Shown here piece by piece: positions 52,201 to 60,052 of a stretch of DNA of 64,000 bases (its first letter is position 1; every line of letters begins with the position of its first letter). Under the pieces are notes generated by a model. That model searched no databases and was not told the DNA's origin. It saw only the letters and a program-made list of their open reading frames with translations. Origin of the DNA: Nonomuraea gerenzanensis (GTDB lineage: Bacteria; Actinomycetota; Actinomycetes; Streptosporangiales; Streptosporangiaceae); assembly GCF_020215645.1 (NCBI RefSeq), contig NZ_CP084058.1, forward strand, positions 682,001-746,000, given 5' to 3'. The translations under genes were made by a program, and so were the position numbers.

Positions 52201-53407
52201 GCGCGCGCAGCGTGCCGAGCTGCACCAGCAGCCAGCGCAGCAGCGCGTCCACCGGGTCCGGCGGGCCGATGACGCCGAGCACGCCGATCTGGCGCAGGTC
52301 CACCGTGACCGGCACTCCACGCAGCACCGGCGGGGTGAACTCCGGCCACGGCTCGCCGTCGAACGTGATCGTGGCCGGCTCGTTCGCCACCCCCACGCGC
52401 AGGGTCAGCCCGTCGGGCGAGTCGGCGTTGCGCGGCCACAGGCCCGGCCCCTCGTGCGTGGCGGCGAACGTCAGGTCCACCTCGTCGGGGGCGACGACGT
52501 GCCGCAGCCACTGCTCGTGCACGACGTGCTGTCTGATGCGTTCGAGGGTCTCGCGTTTGCGCTGGTCGAACTCGCGCTCTTTCTTCCTGCGCTGCCGCCC
52601 TTCCACCCACTGGGTGCCGAAGAACGTGATCGGCGTCAGAATTCCGAACAGCAGAAAATACGGGCTTTTCAACAGGACGGCCATCGCGACCGAAATCGGC
52701 AGCGGCAACAACGACGAAATCAGCGCCACCGCGATATTGCGCTGCGGGATCTCGTTGCGCGGCATGGTGATCCGCGTGCCCGCGACGGCGGGCGCGGGGG
52801 AGAAGGCCCGGTCGAAGTCGATGTGGCCGTCCCGCGCGCGGGTGGTCCTGAGCCGGCTGGGCGGCAGCGGCGCCCACCGCAGCCGGTCGTCGCCCACCTG
52901 GAGCACCCCGTCGGGGCGCAGCGGCACGGGGCCCTGGACGCCCAGCTCGCCGACCAGCGTGCCGTTGCGCGAGCCGAGATCGACGACCGTGGCCTCGCCG
53001 GTCCACGACACGTCGAGGCGCGCGTGCCGCCTGGAGACCTTCTGGTCGCGGAGCAGGGGGATGTCGGTCCACTCGCGGCCGATCACGTGGCTGCCCGGGC
53101 TGAGCCAGACCACGCGGCCCGCGTCCGGGCCGGCGAACACGCGGATCGCACCCGCCGCCGCCAGGGGCCGCCAGGGCTGGGCACGCTCCGGCTCACCCAC
53201 GCTGATCGTCGCTCCGGGCACCAGCGGGCTGTCCGCGAGGCGGGACTCGGGGTCGAGCTTGTCGCTGCCGACGTAACAGGCGCGGCCTCTGACGGGGAAG
53301 GGCAGCGCCCGCAGCAGCGAGCCGACGAGGGTCTCCGGCTCGGCCGTCACCTCGGCGTCGACGGCGGTGGAGGCCGCCGGATCGCGGATCGTCAACCGAA
53401 TGATCAT
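49199..53407 (-). CDS. EccC-like type VII secretion ATPase with N-terminal FHA domain
   Basis: EccC/EssC ATPases drive type VII export. The first 75 residues resemble a ubiquitin-like fold. An FHA domain is at about 85-180 (GREWTDIPLLRDQKVSRRHA, LGSRNGTLVGE), and two membrane helices lie near 222-262. A pseudo-ATPase region at about 377 (GVIGPPDPVDALL) precedes ATPase 1 with an intact Walker A GGATGAGKS (about 628) and VMVFDEFARV. ATPases 2 (GGPQSGRTT, about 957) and 3 (SGPSGSGRSN, about 1216) have Arg in place of Lys, as is common in EccC. The ATG at 53407 has GGAGAGGGG upstream. It converges on the toxin/immunity operon. Confidence 0.9.
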   Translation of the reverse strand: MIIRLTIRDPAASTAVDAEVTAEPETLVGSLLRALPFPVRGRACYVGSDKLDPESRLADSPLVPGATISVGEPERAQPWRPLAAAGAIRVFAGPDAGRVVWLSPGSHVIGREWTDIPLLRDQKVSRRHARLDVSWTGEATVVDLGSRNGTLVGELGVQGPVPLRPDGVLQVGDDRLRWAPLPPSRLRTTRARDGHIDFDRAFSPAPAVAGTRITMPRNEIPQRNIAVALISSLLPLPISVAMAVLLKSPYFLLFGILTPITFFGTQWVEGRQRRKKEREFDQRKRETLERIRQHVVHEQWLRHVVAPDEVDLTFAATHEGPGLWPRNADSPDGLTLRVGVANEPATITFDGEPWPEFTPPVLRGVPVTVDLRQIGVLGVIGPPDPVDALLRWLLVQLGTLRAPDELRLVLITASGGEHLAWARWLPHLNVDAPVPCLVGNTPETRTERIEELKDLVTERLKAKERRVAFGEEVVVVLDGARALRDIPGMKEVLREGPSVGVYVICADQRSLNECRGVCELDGTGMLLTRGRQGLPVAVQPESLGEQAAERIARAVAPMRDRLTLARAESVIPDAVRLLDTLGLGVPDAEAVLARWAADPGPTTRVCVGADGTGPVTVDLAADGPHTMLGGATGAGKSILLQTLVTSLLLANRPDELNLVLVDFKGGSAFLPFEHCPHVVGLIRSTGDTAADVFDESAARRVLASVRAEVRRREAILARYGGEIDVYWNAGGRLPRLVMVFDEFARVLETSPDFLRELVNVAAKGRSLGMHLVLATQSLQGKLSPELKNNISLRITLRQNEPSDSTEVLGVPDAATIPSRLRGRGMIMRVGGEQRTPQLFQTGYLGDPPPTGSAPATARLTPWPALGLPRPEARGAPRASRTDQDLAIAAVLEAAPRLSTEPPFRPLLPPLPAALPLAALSGAALSGAGGVPFALLDDPAGQAQPAMGLDLGGTERLMVAGGPQSGRTTFCRTLVSSLAARCSPAQVWLYVVEHQPGGLGAYASLPLCGAVVGGGEPDRIRRLVTWLAEEVERRRLSRLSPGGSSAPVIVLVIDGWEYFEDRGSPDFFETPLLVTLRGIVAGGPPVGIHVVAVGGHDMLRGKTPDLFSRRLFLPFPREETRRSYLTSGMVSPPVLAGRAIEAASGLHAQICLPPETLPAPPAPARHSREPSPGPKPFPPLPATVALRDLPAPAIGLGGPDVTPVDLDLFDLGPHLVLVSGPSGSGRSNAALVMATVLLRAGVRVLAVGPPRSPLVRSLPEARALAGTAFTDAALREAVEAFEGERYAVVVDDFDQVTVTPREQGFDTLPTLVQDILAPSELGRRALVLCGDATPLLEGHRRALAGEVSEVVRSGVRFVLTPTSRVHAREHGVNLEPDQFFGGPVGRGYMGVGRRLELVQFAGV

Positions 53408-53576
53408 AATCCCCTCTCCAGGGGACTGAAGCACGATTTAACAGATAAATCTAGCTATGCAGCGAGACGGGCAAACTACCCAACCTTGGCCCCGTCTCGT
53501 GGCTAGAGTGATAATTCTCAATATCAGCCTACCGAGCGCGATATTTCATGATATCCGCAGCGCAGGGAGCCGCGGA

Positions 53577-54101
53577 GTGTCTCACCGCGTAACCGACGAG
53601 GCCATGGTCAGAGCCCTCTACCGCGAATACGGCGCCCCCCTGATGGCCTTCGCCGTCAGGCTGACGGGCGGCGATCGCCGCTGGGCCGAGGACGTCGTCC
53701 AGGAGACCCTCGTGCGAGCCTGGCGCAACCTGCACGACCTCCGTACGGACTCAGGCTCGCTGATGCCGTGGCTGGCCACGGTCGCGCGGCGCGTCGTCAT
53801 CGACGACCGCCGCCGCTCCGGCTCCCGCCCCCTCGACACCGTCGAGGACATCCCCGAACGCGCCATGCCCGTGGCGGCCGAGGACGAGCGACTCTTACGG
53901 GAGATCGTCGTGACCGACGCGATGATGTCGCTCTCCCCGGCCCACCGGCAGGTGCTCACCGAGACGTTCCTGCTGGACCGCACCGTCCAGGAGGCGGCGG
54001 AGACGATCGGCGTGCCCGTGGGCACGGTGAAGTCCCGCGTGTACTACGCCATGCGCGCCTTACGGGTCGCGCTGGAGGAAAGGGGGGTGACGCTGCCGTG
54101 A
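53577..54101 (+). CDS. ECF sigma factor (SigL/SigK-type) paired with an anti-sigma gene
   Basis: Region 2 is at residues 10-75 (AMVRALYREYGAPLMAFAVR, WAEDVVQETLVRAWRNL), and region 4 at about 105-165 (MSLSPAHRQVLTETFLLDRT, VGTVKSRVYYAMRALRVAL). Length (174) is normal. The frame is open to 53457, but the GTG at 53577 has AGGGAG eight bases upstream, while the longer N-terminus is of AT-rich, non-coding character. The anti-sigma gene follows by 34 bases. The intergenic region to the divergent EccC gene (53408-53576) is unusually AT-rich and must hold both promoters. Confidence 0.9.
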   Translation: MSHRVTDEAMVRALYREYGAPLMAFAVRLTGGDRRWAEDVVQETLVRAWRNLHDLRTDSGSLMPWLATVARRVVIDDRRRSGSRPLDTVEDIPERAMPVAAEDERLLREIVVTDAMMSLSPAHRQVLTETFLLDRTVQEAAETIGVPVGTVKSRVYYAMRALRVALEERGVTLP

Positions 54102-54135
54102 TGGTGGTGCGTCACGATGACAGGGGGGTGGCGCC

Positions 54136-54831
54136 ATGACAGAGGTACACCACGAGGACGTGGCCGCGTACGCGCTCGGCCTGCTCAGCGAGGAGGAGCG
54201 GGCCGCTTTCGAGCGCCATCTCGACGGCTGCGGGAGCTGCGCGTCGGAAGTGGGGTCGTTCGCCGCGATGGGCGAGCTGATCAAGGGCGTCCATCCGGAC
54301 GACCTGCTGCCCCACCCGCCGGACCCGCAGGTGGAGTCCCTGCTGGTGCACCGCGCCGCCAAGGAACGCAGGCGCCGCAGCCTGCACCGGGGCTTCCTGA
54401 CCGCCGCCGCGTGCCTGGTGGTGGCGGCCGGCGTCTTCCTGGCCGTCAGCTCGGTGACCAGCGGGCCCAACCCCGACAGCATCCACGGCCCGGCCCGCGA
54501 GCTGCTCATGACCGGCCGCACCTACTCCGTCACCGACCCGGCCACCGGCGTGACCGGGCTCGTCGGCCTGGAGGACAAGGGCTGGGGCACGCACGTCGCG
54601 CTGGAGCTCAAGGGCGTCAAGGGGCCGCTGCAGTGCCGGCTGCTGGCGGTGGGCGACGACGGGCGCTCGGAGGTGGTCGCGAGCTGGGGCGTGCCGGAGA
54701 AGGGGTACGGCGTGCCGGGCTCGCCCGACCCGCTCGTCCTGCACGGCGGCACCAGCCTCCCGCAGTCCGAGCTGAACCACTTCACCATCCAGACCTTCGA
54801 CGGGAGGACCCTGGCGACCGTGACGGTCTGA
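54136..54831 (+). CDS. Membrane anti-sigma factor with zinc-binding ASD
   Basis: The N-terminal anti-sigma domain carries AFERHLDGCGSCASE, the H-x3-C-x2-C zinc motif at His28, Cys32, Cys35, used to bind ECF sigma factors. One membrane helix (AACLVVAAGVFLAVSSVTS) lies at about 92-112, followed by an external domain of 120 residues (TGRTYSVTDPATGVTGLVGL, HVALELKGVKGPLQCRLLAV). The likely partner is the sigma factor encoded immediately upstream. The external domain is a sensor of unknown signal, as in SigK/RskA-type systems. Confidence 0.9.
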   Translation: MTEVHHEDVAAYALGLLSEEERAAFERHLDGCGSCASEVGSFAAMGELIKGVHPDDLLPHPPDPQVESLLVHRAAKERRRRSLHRGFLTAAACLVVAAGVFLAVSSVTSGPNPDSIHGPARELLMTGRTYSVTDPATGVTGLVGLEDKGWGTHVALELKGVKGPLQCRLLAVGDDGRSEVVASWGVPEKGYGVPGSPDPLVLHGGTSLPQSELNHFTIQTFDGRTLATVTV

Positions 54832-54861
54832 CGCCCGGCGACCGTGGCGGCCTGACAGCTC

Positions 54862-57135
54862 TCACAACGCCAGCAACAACGACCGCAGCTCGCTGACCTG
54901 CTTCGGCTCCGCGATCCCGTCCCACGGCGACAGGGCCGCCAGCCCCGCCTCCTGGTGCTCGGCGGCCCGCTCCCGCCGCAGCCTGGCCAGGTGCAGGTGG
55001 GCCAGCGCGGTGCTCACCCCGGCCGGGGGCAGCCGCGACTCGGCCTCCTCCAGCAGCGCCGCCACCGCGTCCGGCGCGTGCCCGGGGTCCTCCAGCATGA
55101 TCCCGGCCAGGTGCACCAGGCAGCGGGCCCGCCCGATCTCGTCCGCGGTCCCGGCGTAGAGCCGCTCCGCCTCGTCCAGGTGCAGGCCGGCGTCGTGGCT
55201 CTGGCCCAGGTAGTGGTGGACCAGCGCGAGCAGCTCGCGGGCGTGCGCCTCGGTCGTGGGGTCGCCGGCCCGCCGCGCCAGGTCCAGCGCCTGGAACAGC
55301 ACGACCCTGGCGTTGGCGTACAGCGTGCGGGCCTCGGGGCCGCGGCCGTCGTGGTCGAGCGTCTGGCTCCTGCGCATGAGCAGCGCCGCCACGTTCACCA
55401 GCCGCGTCGCCTGGCCGAGCACGTCGCCGCCGGCCAGCGCCTGCCCGTACCTGACCAGGGCGGACTCGACGGCGGTGAACTCGTCGCCGCCGGACAACAG
55501 GATCGCCGCGTGCGCGAGGTGCAGGTCGGCCGGCCACGACTCGACTCTGACGCGCAGCGCCGCCGCGCGGTCGAAGTGGCGGCGCGCGGCGCGCGGATCT
55601 CCCGTGGTGAGCAGGGTCGTGCACTGGCGCAGCTCGGCCGTGGCCTGCACCGGCTCCTCGCCGAGCGCCTCGGCGGCCCTGGCCAGCTCGGCCGCCGCGC
55701 GCAGCCGGTCCTCGTGCCGCTGTTCGAGCCGGAACCAGCTCTCCAGCGCGTCCGCGATCCGCGCGAGCGCGCGCCCGGTCCTGGGCGCCGGAGTCTTGCG
55801 GGCCAGCACCTGCAGCAGCACCCGGTCCTCCATCGCGAACCAGGTCCTGGCCTCCTCGGCGGGCAGCCGCCCGGCGTACGAACCGGCCTGCTCGGCGAAG
55901 TGCTCGGCCAGCCGCCGCCAGGCCGCCTCCTCCTGCGGCGTGCCCTCGGCGCCGCTGCCGCGGTACGCGCTCGACACCCGGACCCGGGTCATCCGCACGT
56001 TCTCCACCAGCCCGAGGTCGGCCAGCTCCGCGATCGCGTCCGTGGCGGACGGCACGCCGAGCAGCGCGGCGGCGGCCTGGTGGTCCACCTCGGCGACGGG
56101 CAGGCCGGCGAGCAGCACGAAGAGCTGCTTGGCCGTCGGCCTGAGCTGCTTGACGCTGAGGTTGAGCACGAAGTCGAGCGTGTCGGCTACGGGCAGGCTG
56201 CGCAGGTCGTCCACCAGTGTCTGGAGGGACACGCCCGGGTTGCCCGCCAGCCAGCGGCCGACCCTGACGATCTCCAGCGGGCTGCCCAGGCAGACGTCGA
56301 CCAGCAGCTCCAGCGCCTTGGGGTCGCGGGCCACCCGCTCGGGGCCGATATGCCTGGCCAGCAGCGCCTGGCCCGCGTCGGGGGCGAGCGGCCCGAGCTG
56401 GATGGGCTCGACGTGCTGCGGCGGGGCGTCCGTGAGCGTGCCCGCCAGCACGATGTGCGCGCCGGGCACGCGGGTGGGCAGCCAGTCGACCTGGCTCCAC
56501 GCGCTGACGTTGTCCAGCAGGAGCACCTGCCCGGTGCCGGTGAGCGCCTCGATCACCTGCGCGGTCGCGTCCTGGGGCTCCTGGATGGCGCCCGGCGGGC
56601 GGTTCAGCGTGCGCAGCACCCGCTGCGCCACGCTGAGCGGCGTCTCGGGGTGGTCCCTGTCGGGGCCGCGCAGGTCGGCGTAGCGCTGCTTGCGCGCCTC
56701 GCCCGCCAGGTCCCACGCCGCCTGGAGGGCCACGGTGGACGTGCCCATGCCGATGCCGCCCTGCACGACGACGATCCCGCGCTCCAGGGCCTCGTCCTTG
56801 ATCCGCCGCAGCTCGGCGTCGCGGCCCACGAGCCCGTCGATCCTGTCGGGGAACGGCATGGCCACCGTGCCCGGGCGGGGCGGCGGCTCTCGGCGGCGGC
56901 GTACCCAGTAGGTGAGCGAGGCGGCCCCGAGCGGCACCAGCACCACGAGGACGACCAGCAGCCAGATCGGCAGCCCGCCGATGAGCTGCTTGATCAGCTC
57001 CTCCTGGAGGATCAGGACGGTGCCGCCCACCGTCAGCGCCCCGCCGACCCCCAGCTCGGGCAGGTGCGCCACGGCCCGCCGGTACAGCCGTGAGAGCCGG
57101 AAGCTCAGCCGCTCCCTGCGTGAGATGTCCGTCAT
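54862..57135 (-). CDS. Membrane-anchored STAND-like NTPase with TPR repeats and an altered P-loop
   Basis: Residues 1-75 hold two membrane helices (LGVGGALTVGGTVLILQEEL, PIWLLVVLVVLVPLGAASL). After GLVGRDAELRRIKD comes an NB-ARC/STAND-like core with VVQGGIGMGTSTVALQAAWD, where the Walker Lys (GKS/GKT) is replaced by Thr, and a Walker-B-like QVLLLDNVS. A winged-helix-like region follows, then from about 450 a TPR-like array (RALARIADALESWFRLEQRH, HLHLARLRRERAAEHQEAGL). The ATG overlaps the permease stop in ATGA. Such proteins usually signal after ligand sensing; here NTP binding may be weak or lost. Confidence 0.8.
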   Translation of the reverse strand: MTDISRRERLSFRLSRLYRRAVAHLPELGVGGALTVGGTVLILQEELIKQLIGGLPIWLLVVLVVLVPLGAASLTYWVRRRREPPPRPGTVAMPFPDRIDGLVGRDAELRRIKDEALERGIVVVQGGIGMGTSTVALQAAWDLAGEARKQRYADLRGPDRDHPETPLSVAQRVLRTLNRPPGAIQEPQDATAQVIEALTGTGQVLLLDNVSAWSQVDWLPTRVPGAHIVLAGTLTDAPPQHVEPIQLGPLAPDAGQALLARHIGPERVARDPKALELLVDVCLGSPLEIVRVGRWLAGNPGVSLQTLVDDLRSLPVADTLDFVLNLSVKQLRPTAKQLFVLLAGLPVAEVDHQAAAALLGVPSATDAIAELADLGLVENVRMTRVRVSSAYRGSGAEGTPQEEAAWRRLAEHFAEQAGSYAGRLPAEEARTWFAMEDRVLLQVLARKTPAPRTGRALARIADALESWFRLEQRHEDRLRAAAELARAAEALGEEPVQATAELRQCTTLLTTGDPRAARRHFDRAAALRVRVESWPADLHLAHAAILLSGGDEFTAVESALVRYGQALAGGDVLGQATRLVNVAALLMRRSQTLDHDGRGPEARTLYANARVVLFQALDLARRAGDPTTEAHARELLALVHHYLGQSHDAGLHLDEAERLYAGTADEIGRARCLVHLAGIMLEDPGHAPDAVAALLEEAESRLPPAGVSTALAHLHLARLRRERAAEHQEAGLAALSPWDGIAEPKQVSELRSLLLAL

Positions 57136-58832
57136 CGGCGCACCCCCCGGGTCAGCCCCCGATACAGCCGGCGCGCGGTCAGCGCCAGCACGAGCACGGG
57201 CACCGCGGTGGCGATCACGGCCTGCGCCGCCAGCTGGCTCGCGGCGCTCATGAAGTGGCGGGCCTGCTCCAGCAGGATCAGCGGCAGGTGGTCGCCCGAC
57301 GGCCAGTTGAGCAGCAGCCCGACCACCGCGTCGTTCCAGACCAGGACGAACGCCAGCACCCCGGCCAGCACCACGGCCGGGCGCGCCTCGCGGACGACGT
57401 GGAACAGCTCGTACCTGTCCCGCGCGAGCATCGGCGCGGGCACGCGGACGAACGCGTTGTGCAGCACCAGCACCGCCAGCGGGATCACCAGCGCCGCGTG
57501 CACGATGATCAGCGGGAGCGCGGCGCCGACGGGGCTCAGCCAGCGCTGCAGCGGCACGGCGAACGCCTGCGGCGGCAGCGCCGCCAGGGCCACCGAGACC
57601 AGCAGCACGGGCCGCCAGGCGCGGCGCGGCAGCAGGTGCTCGTGCGCCAGCACGTACGCCGCAGGCACCGCGGCCAGCAGCACCACGCACACCACCGCCA
57701 CGGCCCGCAGCAACGTGGTGCCCAGAGCGCCGGTGAACGCGCTGTCGGACAGGGCCTCGGCGTACGAGGAGAGCGTCCACGGCTCGCCGTTCCACCACCC
57801 GGTGCGCGCGGCGGCGGCCGGCTCGCGCAGCGAGGTGAGCAGCAGCGCCGCGAACGGCAGCAGCCACACCACCGCCACCGCCCCGGCCAGCGGCCACAGC
57901 CGCCTGCTGCGGCCGGGGCGCGGCCGCGCGGCCGGGGCCGGGTCCGCCCAGCTCACCCGCCCGCGCAGGCCGAGCAGCGCCGGCGAGGCCAGCCCCGCCA
58001 CCAGCAGGGACATCAGCACGGCCAGCGCGGCGGCCCCGGCGTCGCCCAGGTCGTCGTTGTGCCGCCACCAGTACAGCCCGCCGCCCTCCACCAGCGCCTG
58101 CGTCGAGCCCGGCACCCCCATCAGCACCAGGTCGAACACGCGGGCCGCCGCCACCAGCGCGAACAGGTACGCCAGCGCGGCGGGCCCGGCCAGCGCGGGC
58201 AGCACCACGGACCACAGCCGGCGCCGCCGCCCCACGCCGAACGCCCTGGCCATCCGCAGCAGGCTCGACGGCAGCCGGGCCAGGGCCTCGTGGAAGACCA
58301 GGAACGCGACCCCGGCGTACTGCCAGACGAACGCCACCCCGAGCACCAGCCAGATCCAGCCGGGCCCGAGGAAGGCCACGTCCCTGCCGAGCAGGGCGGC
58401 GGCCATGCCGCGCTCGCGGCTCGTGTCGAACAGCAGCCGGAAGATCGCTCCCGTGGTGAGCGGGGAGACCACGGCGGGCAGCACCAGGATGACGCGCATG
58501 ACCAGGCCGAGCGCGCTGCCCGCGTTCCTGACCAGCCAGGCCAGGCCGAGGCCCACCGCGCACACGACCACGACCAGCACCCACCAGATCAGCGTGTTGC
58601 CGACCGCCTGCCAGGCCTGGCCGTCGCTGAGCACCTCCGGCCAGGCGCCGGGCCTGGAGAGACTGATGACCACCGTCACCAGGAGCGGGGCCAGGATCAC
58701 GCCCGCCGACAGCAGCACCGCCAGCAGCAGGTAGAGCGCGGCCCGCCAGCGGCTGAGCCCCTGACCGGCCACCGGCACCCGGGCGTCGTGATGGGGGGCC
58801 ACCTCGAACAGGAAGGCGTTCTGCTCGCTCAT
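57132..58832 (-). CDS. Fused ABC transporter permease (two permease halves)
   Basis: The 566-residue protein holds two permease modules of about six helices each, arranged as in tandem-fused Fbp/ThiP/UgpAE-type transporters. The first half carries an EAA-type loop (RMARAFGVGRRRRLWSVVLP) contacting an ATPase. The matching site in the second half (RDRYELFHVVREARPAVVLA) is more degenerate. Import would need a solute-binding protein, encoded just upstream, and an ATPase; the ATPase-like protein in this operon is catalytically degenerate. The ATG overlaps the stop of the binding-protein gene in ATGA. Confidence 0.85.
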   Translation of the reverse strand: MSEQNAFLFEVAPHHDARVPVAGQGLSRWRAALYLLLAVLLSAGVILAPLLVTVVISLSRPGAWPEVLSDGQAWQAVGNTLIWWVLVVVVCAVGLGLAWLVRNAGSALGLVMRVILVLPAVVSPLTTGAIFRLLFDTSRERGMAAALLGRDVAFLGPGWIWLVLGVAFVWQYAGVAFLVFHEALARLPSSLLRMARAFGVGRRRRLWSVVLPALAGPAALAYLFALVAAARVFDLVLMGVPGSTQALVEGGGLYWWRHNDDLGDAGAAALAVLMSLLVAGLASPALLGLRGRVSWADPAPAARPRPGRSRRLWPLAGAVAVVWLLPFAALLLTSLREPAAAARTGWWNGEPWTLSSYAEALSDSAFTGALGTTLLRAVAVVCVVLLAAVPAAYVLAHEHLLPRRAWRPVLLVSVALAALPPQAFAVPLQRWLSPVGAALPLIIVHAALVIPLAVLVLHNAFVRVPAPMLARDRYELFHVVREARPAVVLAGVLAFVLVWNDAVVGLLLNWPSGDHLPLILLEQARHFMSAASQLAAQAVIATAVPVLVLALTARRLYRGLTRGVRR

Positions 58833-60052
58833 CGGGCGGCGCCCTCCACGATCTTCTCGCGGGCGGTGGCCGCGGCCGTGGCCGGCGCGACCGTGCCCAC
58901 GGTGACGTCGGTGAACAGCTCGGTGAGCACCCGCCACAGCCCGCGCCCGTCGCCGCCCTCCAACCGGCCGATGAGCCGGTCCGACAGGTCGTAGTGGCGG
59001 TTGCGCGCACTGCTCAGCAGCCGCGCGGGCGCCCGCAGCAGCGGGTGCGACGGCTCCCTGTACGGGGTCAGGAAGCCGCCCTCGTCCACCCACGCGGTCA
59101 GCGCGTCGCGCTCGCCATCCGCGCGCGGCCTGGTCAGCCAGTTCACGAACGCCACGGCGTCCTGCCCGCCGCCGCGCATCGCCACCGCCACGTCACCCCC
59201 GACCACGAGCGGGGGCGGGCCGTTCCCGTGCTGGGGGAAGGGGAAGTGGGCGGCCACGTCCCGGCCGCCGTACAGCTCGATGACCGGCAGCGCGAAGTCG
59301 GGCGCGGCGACCACGTCGGCGGTGCGGTAGCTGAAGACTTCGAGGATCGAGTCGTGGAACTGCATGGTCAGCGCCCGCCGGCCCTGGTCGTGGGTGAACG
59401 CCTCACGCCAGATCGTGGCCAGCAGGGTGAGCGCCTCGGTGACCTTGGCCACGCCCCACCACGCCTGGTTGCCCGGCTGCGCCGGCGGGAAGAGCCCGTC
59501 GTAGACCTCGGGGGCGTAGGCGAGCAGCACGTTCTCGAACCAGTCGCTGAGCACCCACCCGTCGGCCGCGCCGATCGCCAGCGTGCCGGGGCGGGGCTGC
59601 CAGGCGGTCAGGCTCGCCGGCGCCCGCTGCTCGCCCGCGCGGTGCCACACGAGCGACTTGTTCGCGAGCTTGAACCAGGCGCCGAGCTCCTCCTGGCTCC
59701 CGTACGGGGTCACCAGCCGCCGCCAGAACTCCGGCTGCGCGTGCCCGCCGGTCCTGGGCCGGATGCGGGGCCGCACCACGGGGTCGAAGAGCAGCCCCAG
59801 CCGGGGGATCACCGCCACGTCGGGGATGACGTCCTCGGCGGGGCCGCGCAGCAGCGCGCTGATGTTGTCGCCCGCCGAGTAGACGCTGACGGGCCGCCGG
59901 TATCGCGCCACGTACGCGTCCACCACGCGCAGGAAGCGGCGTAACTCCGCGCCGCTCCAGACCACCGCCACCCGCAACGGCGCCTGCCCCGCGCAACCGG
60001 CCACCGTGACGGCGGGGACGGCGGCCAGGAACGCCCTACGGCTCATCGACAT
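58829..60052 (-). CDS. Extracellular solute-binding lipoprotein
   Basis: A Tat-like/lipoprotein signal SMSRRAFLAAVPAVTVAGCA contains a twin Arg and a lipobox Cys at about residue 20. The mature part has two alpha/beta lobes typical of family-1 binding proteins (PLRVAVVWSGAELRRFLRVV, PDVAVIPRLGLLFDPVV, GGDVAVAMRGGGQDAVAFVN). The closest style is sugar-binding proteins; the ligand is unknown. It overlaps the ATPase-like gene by 17 bases and the permease gene by four, so it is translated within one polycistron. Confidence 0.85.
   Translation of the reverse strand: MSMSRRAFLAAVPAVTVAGCAGQAPLRVAVVWSGAELRRFLRVVDAYVARYRRPVSVYSAGDNISALLRGPAEDVIPDVAVIPRLGLLFDPVVRPRIRPRTGGHAQPEFWRRLVTPYGSQEELGAWFKLANKSLVWHRAGEQRAPASLTAWQPRPGTLAIGAADGWVLSDWFENVLLAYAPEVYDGLFPPAQPGNQAWWGVAKVTEALTLLATIWREAFTHDQGRRALTMQFHDSILEVFSYRTADVVAAPDFALPVIELYGGRDVAAHFPFPQHGNGPPPLVVGGDVAVAMRGGGQDAVAFVNWLTRPRADGERDALTAWVDEGGFLTPYREPSHPLLRAPARLLSSARNRHYDLSDRLIGRLEGGDGRGLWRVLTELFTDVTVGTVAPATAAATAREKIVEGAAR

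Noticed and set aside
54782..56716. A 644-codon minus-strand frame within the STAND gene
   Set aside because: Gly/Arg/Ala-rich shadow frame without domains; the true frame has TPR and NTPase motifs.
57136..59010. The long upstream extension of the STAND protein frame
   Set aside because: This part is an Arg/Ala-rich shadow of the permease and binding-protein genes; the ATG at 57135 with an ATGA overlap is the real start.
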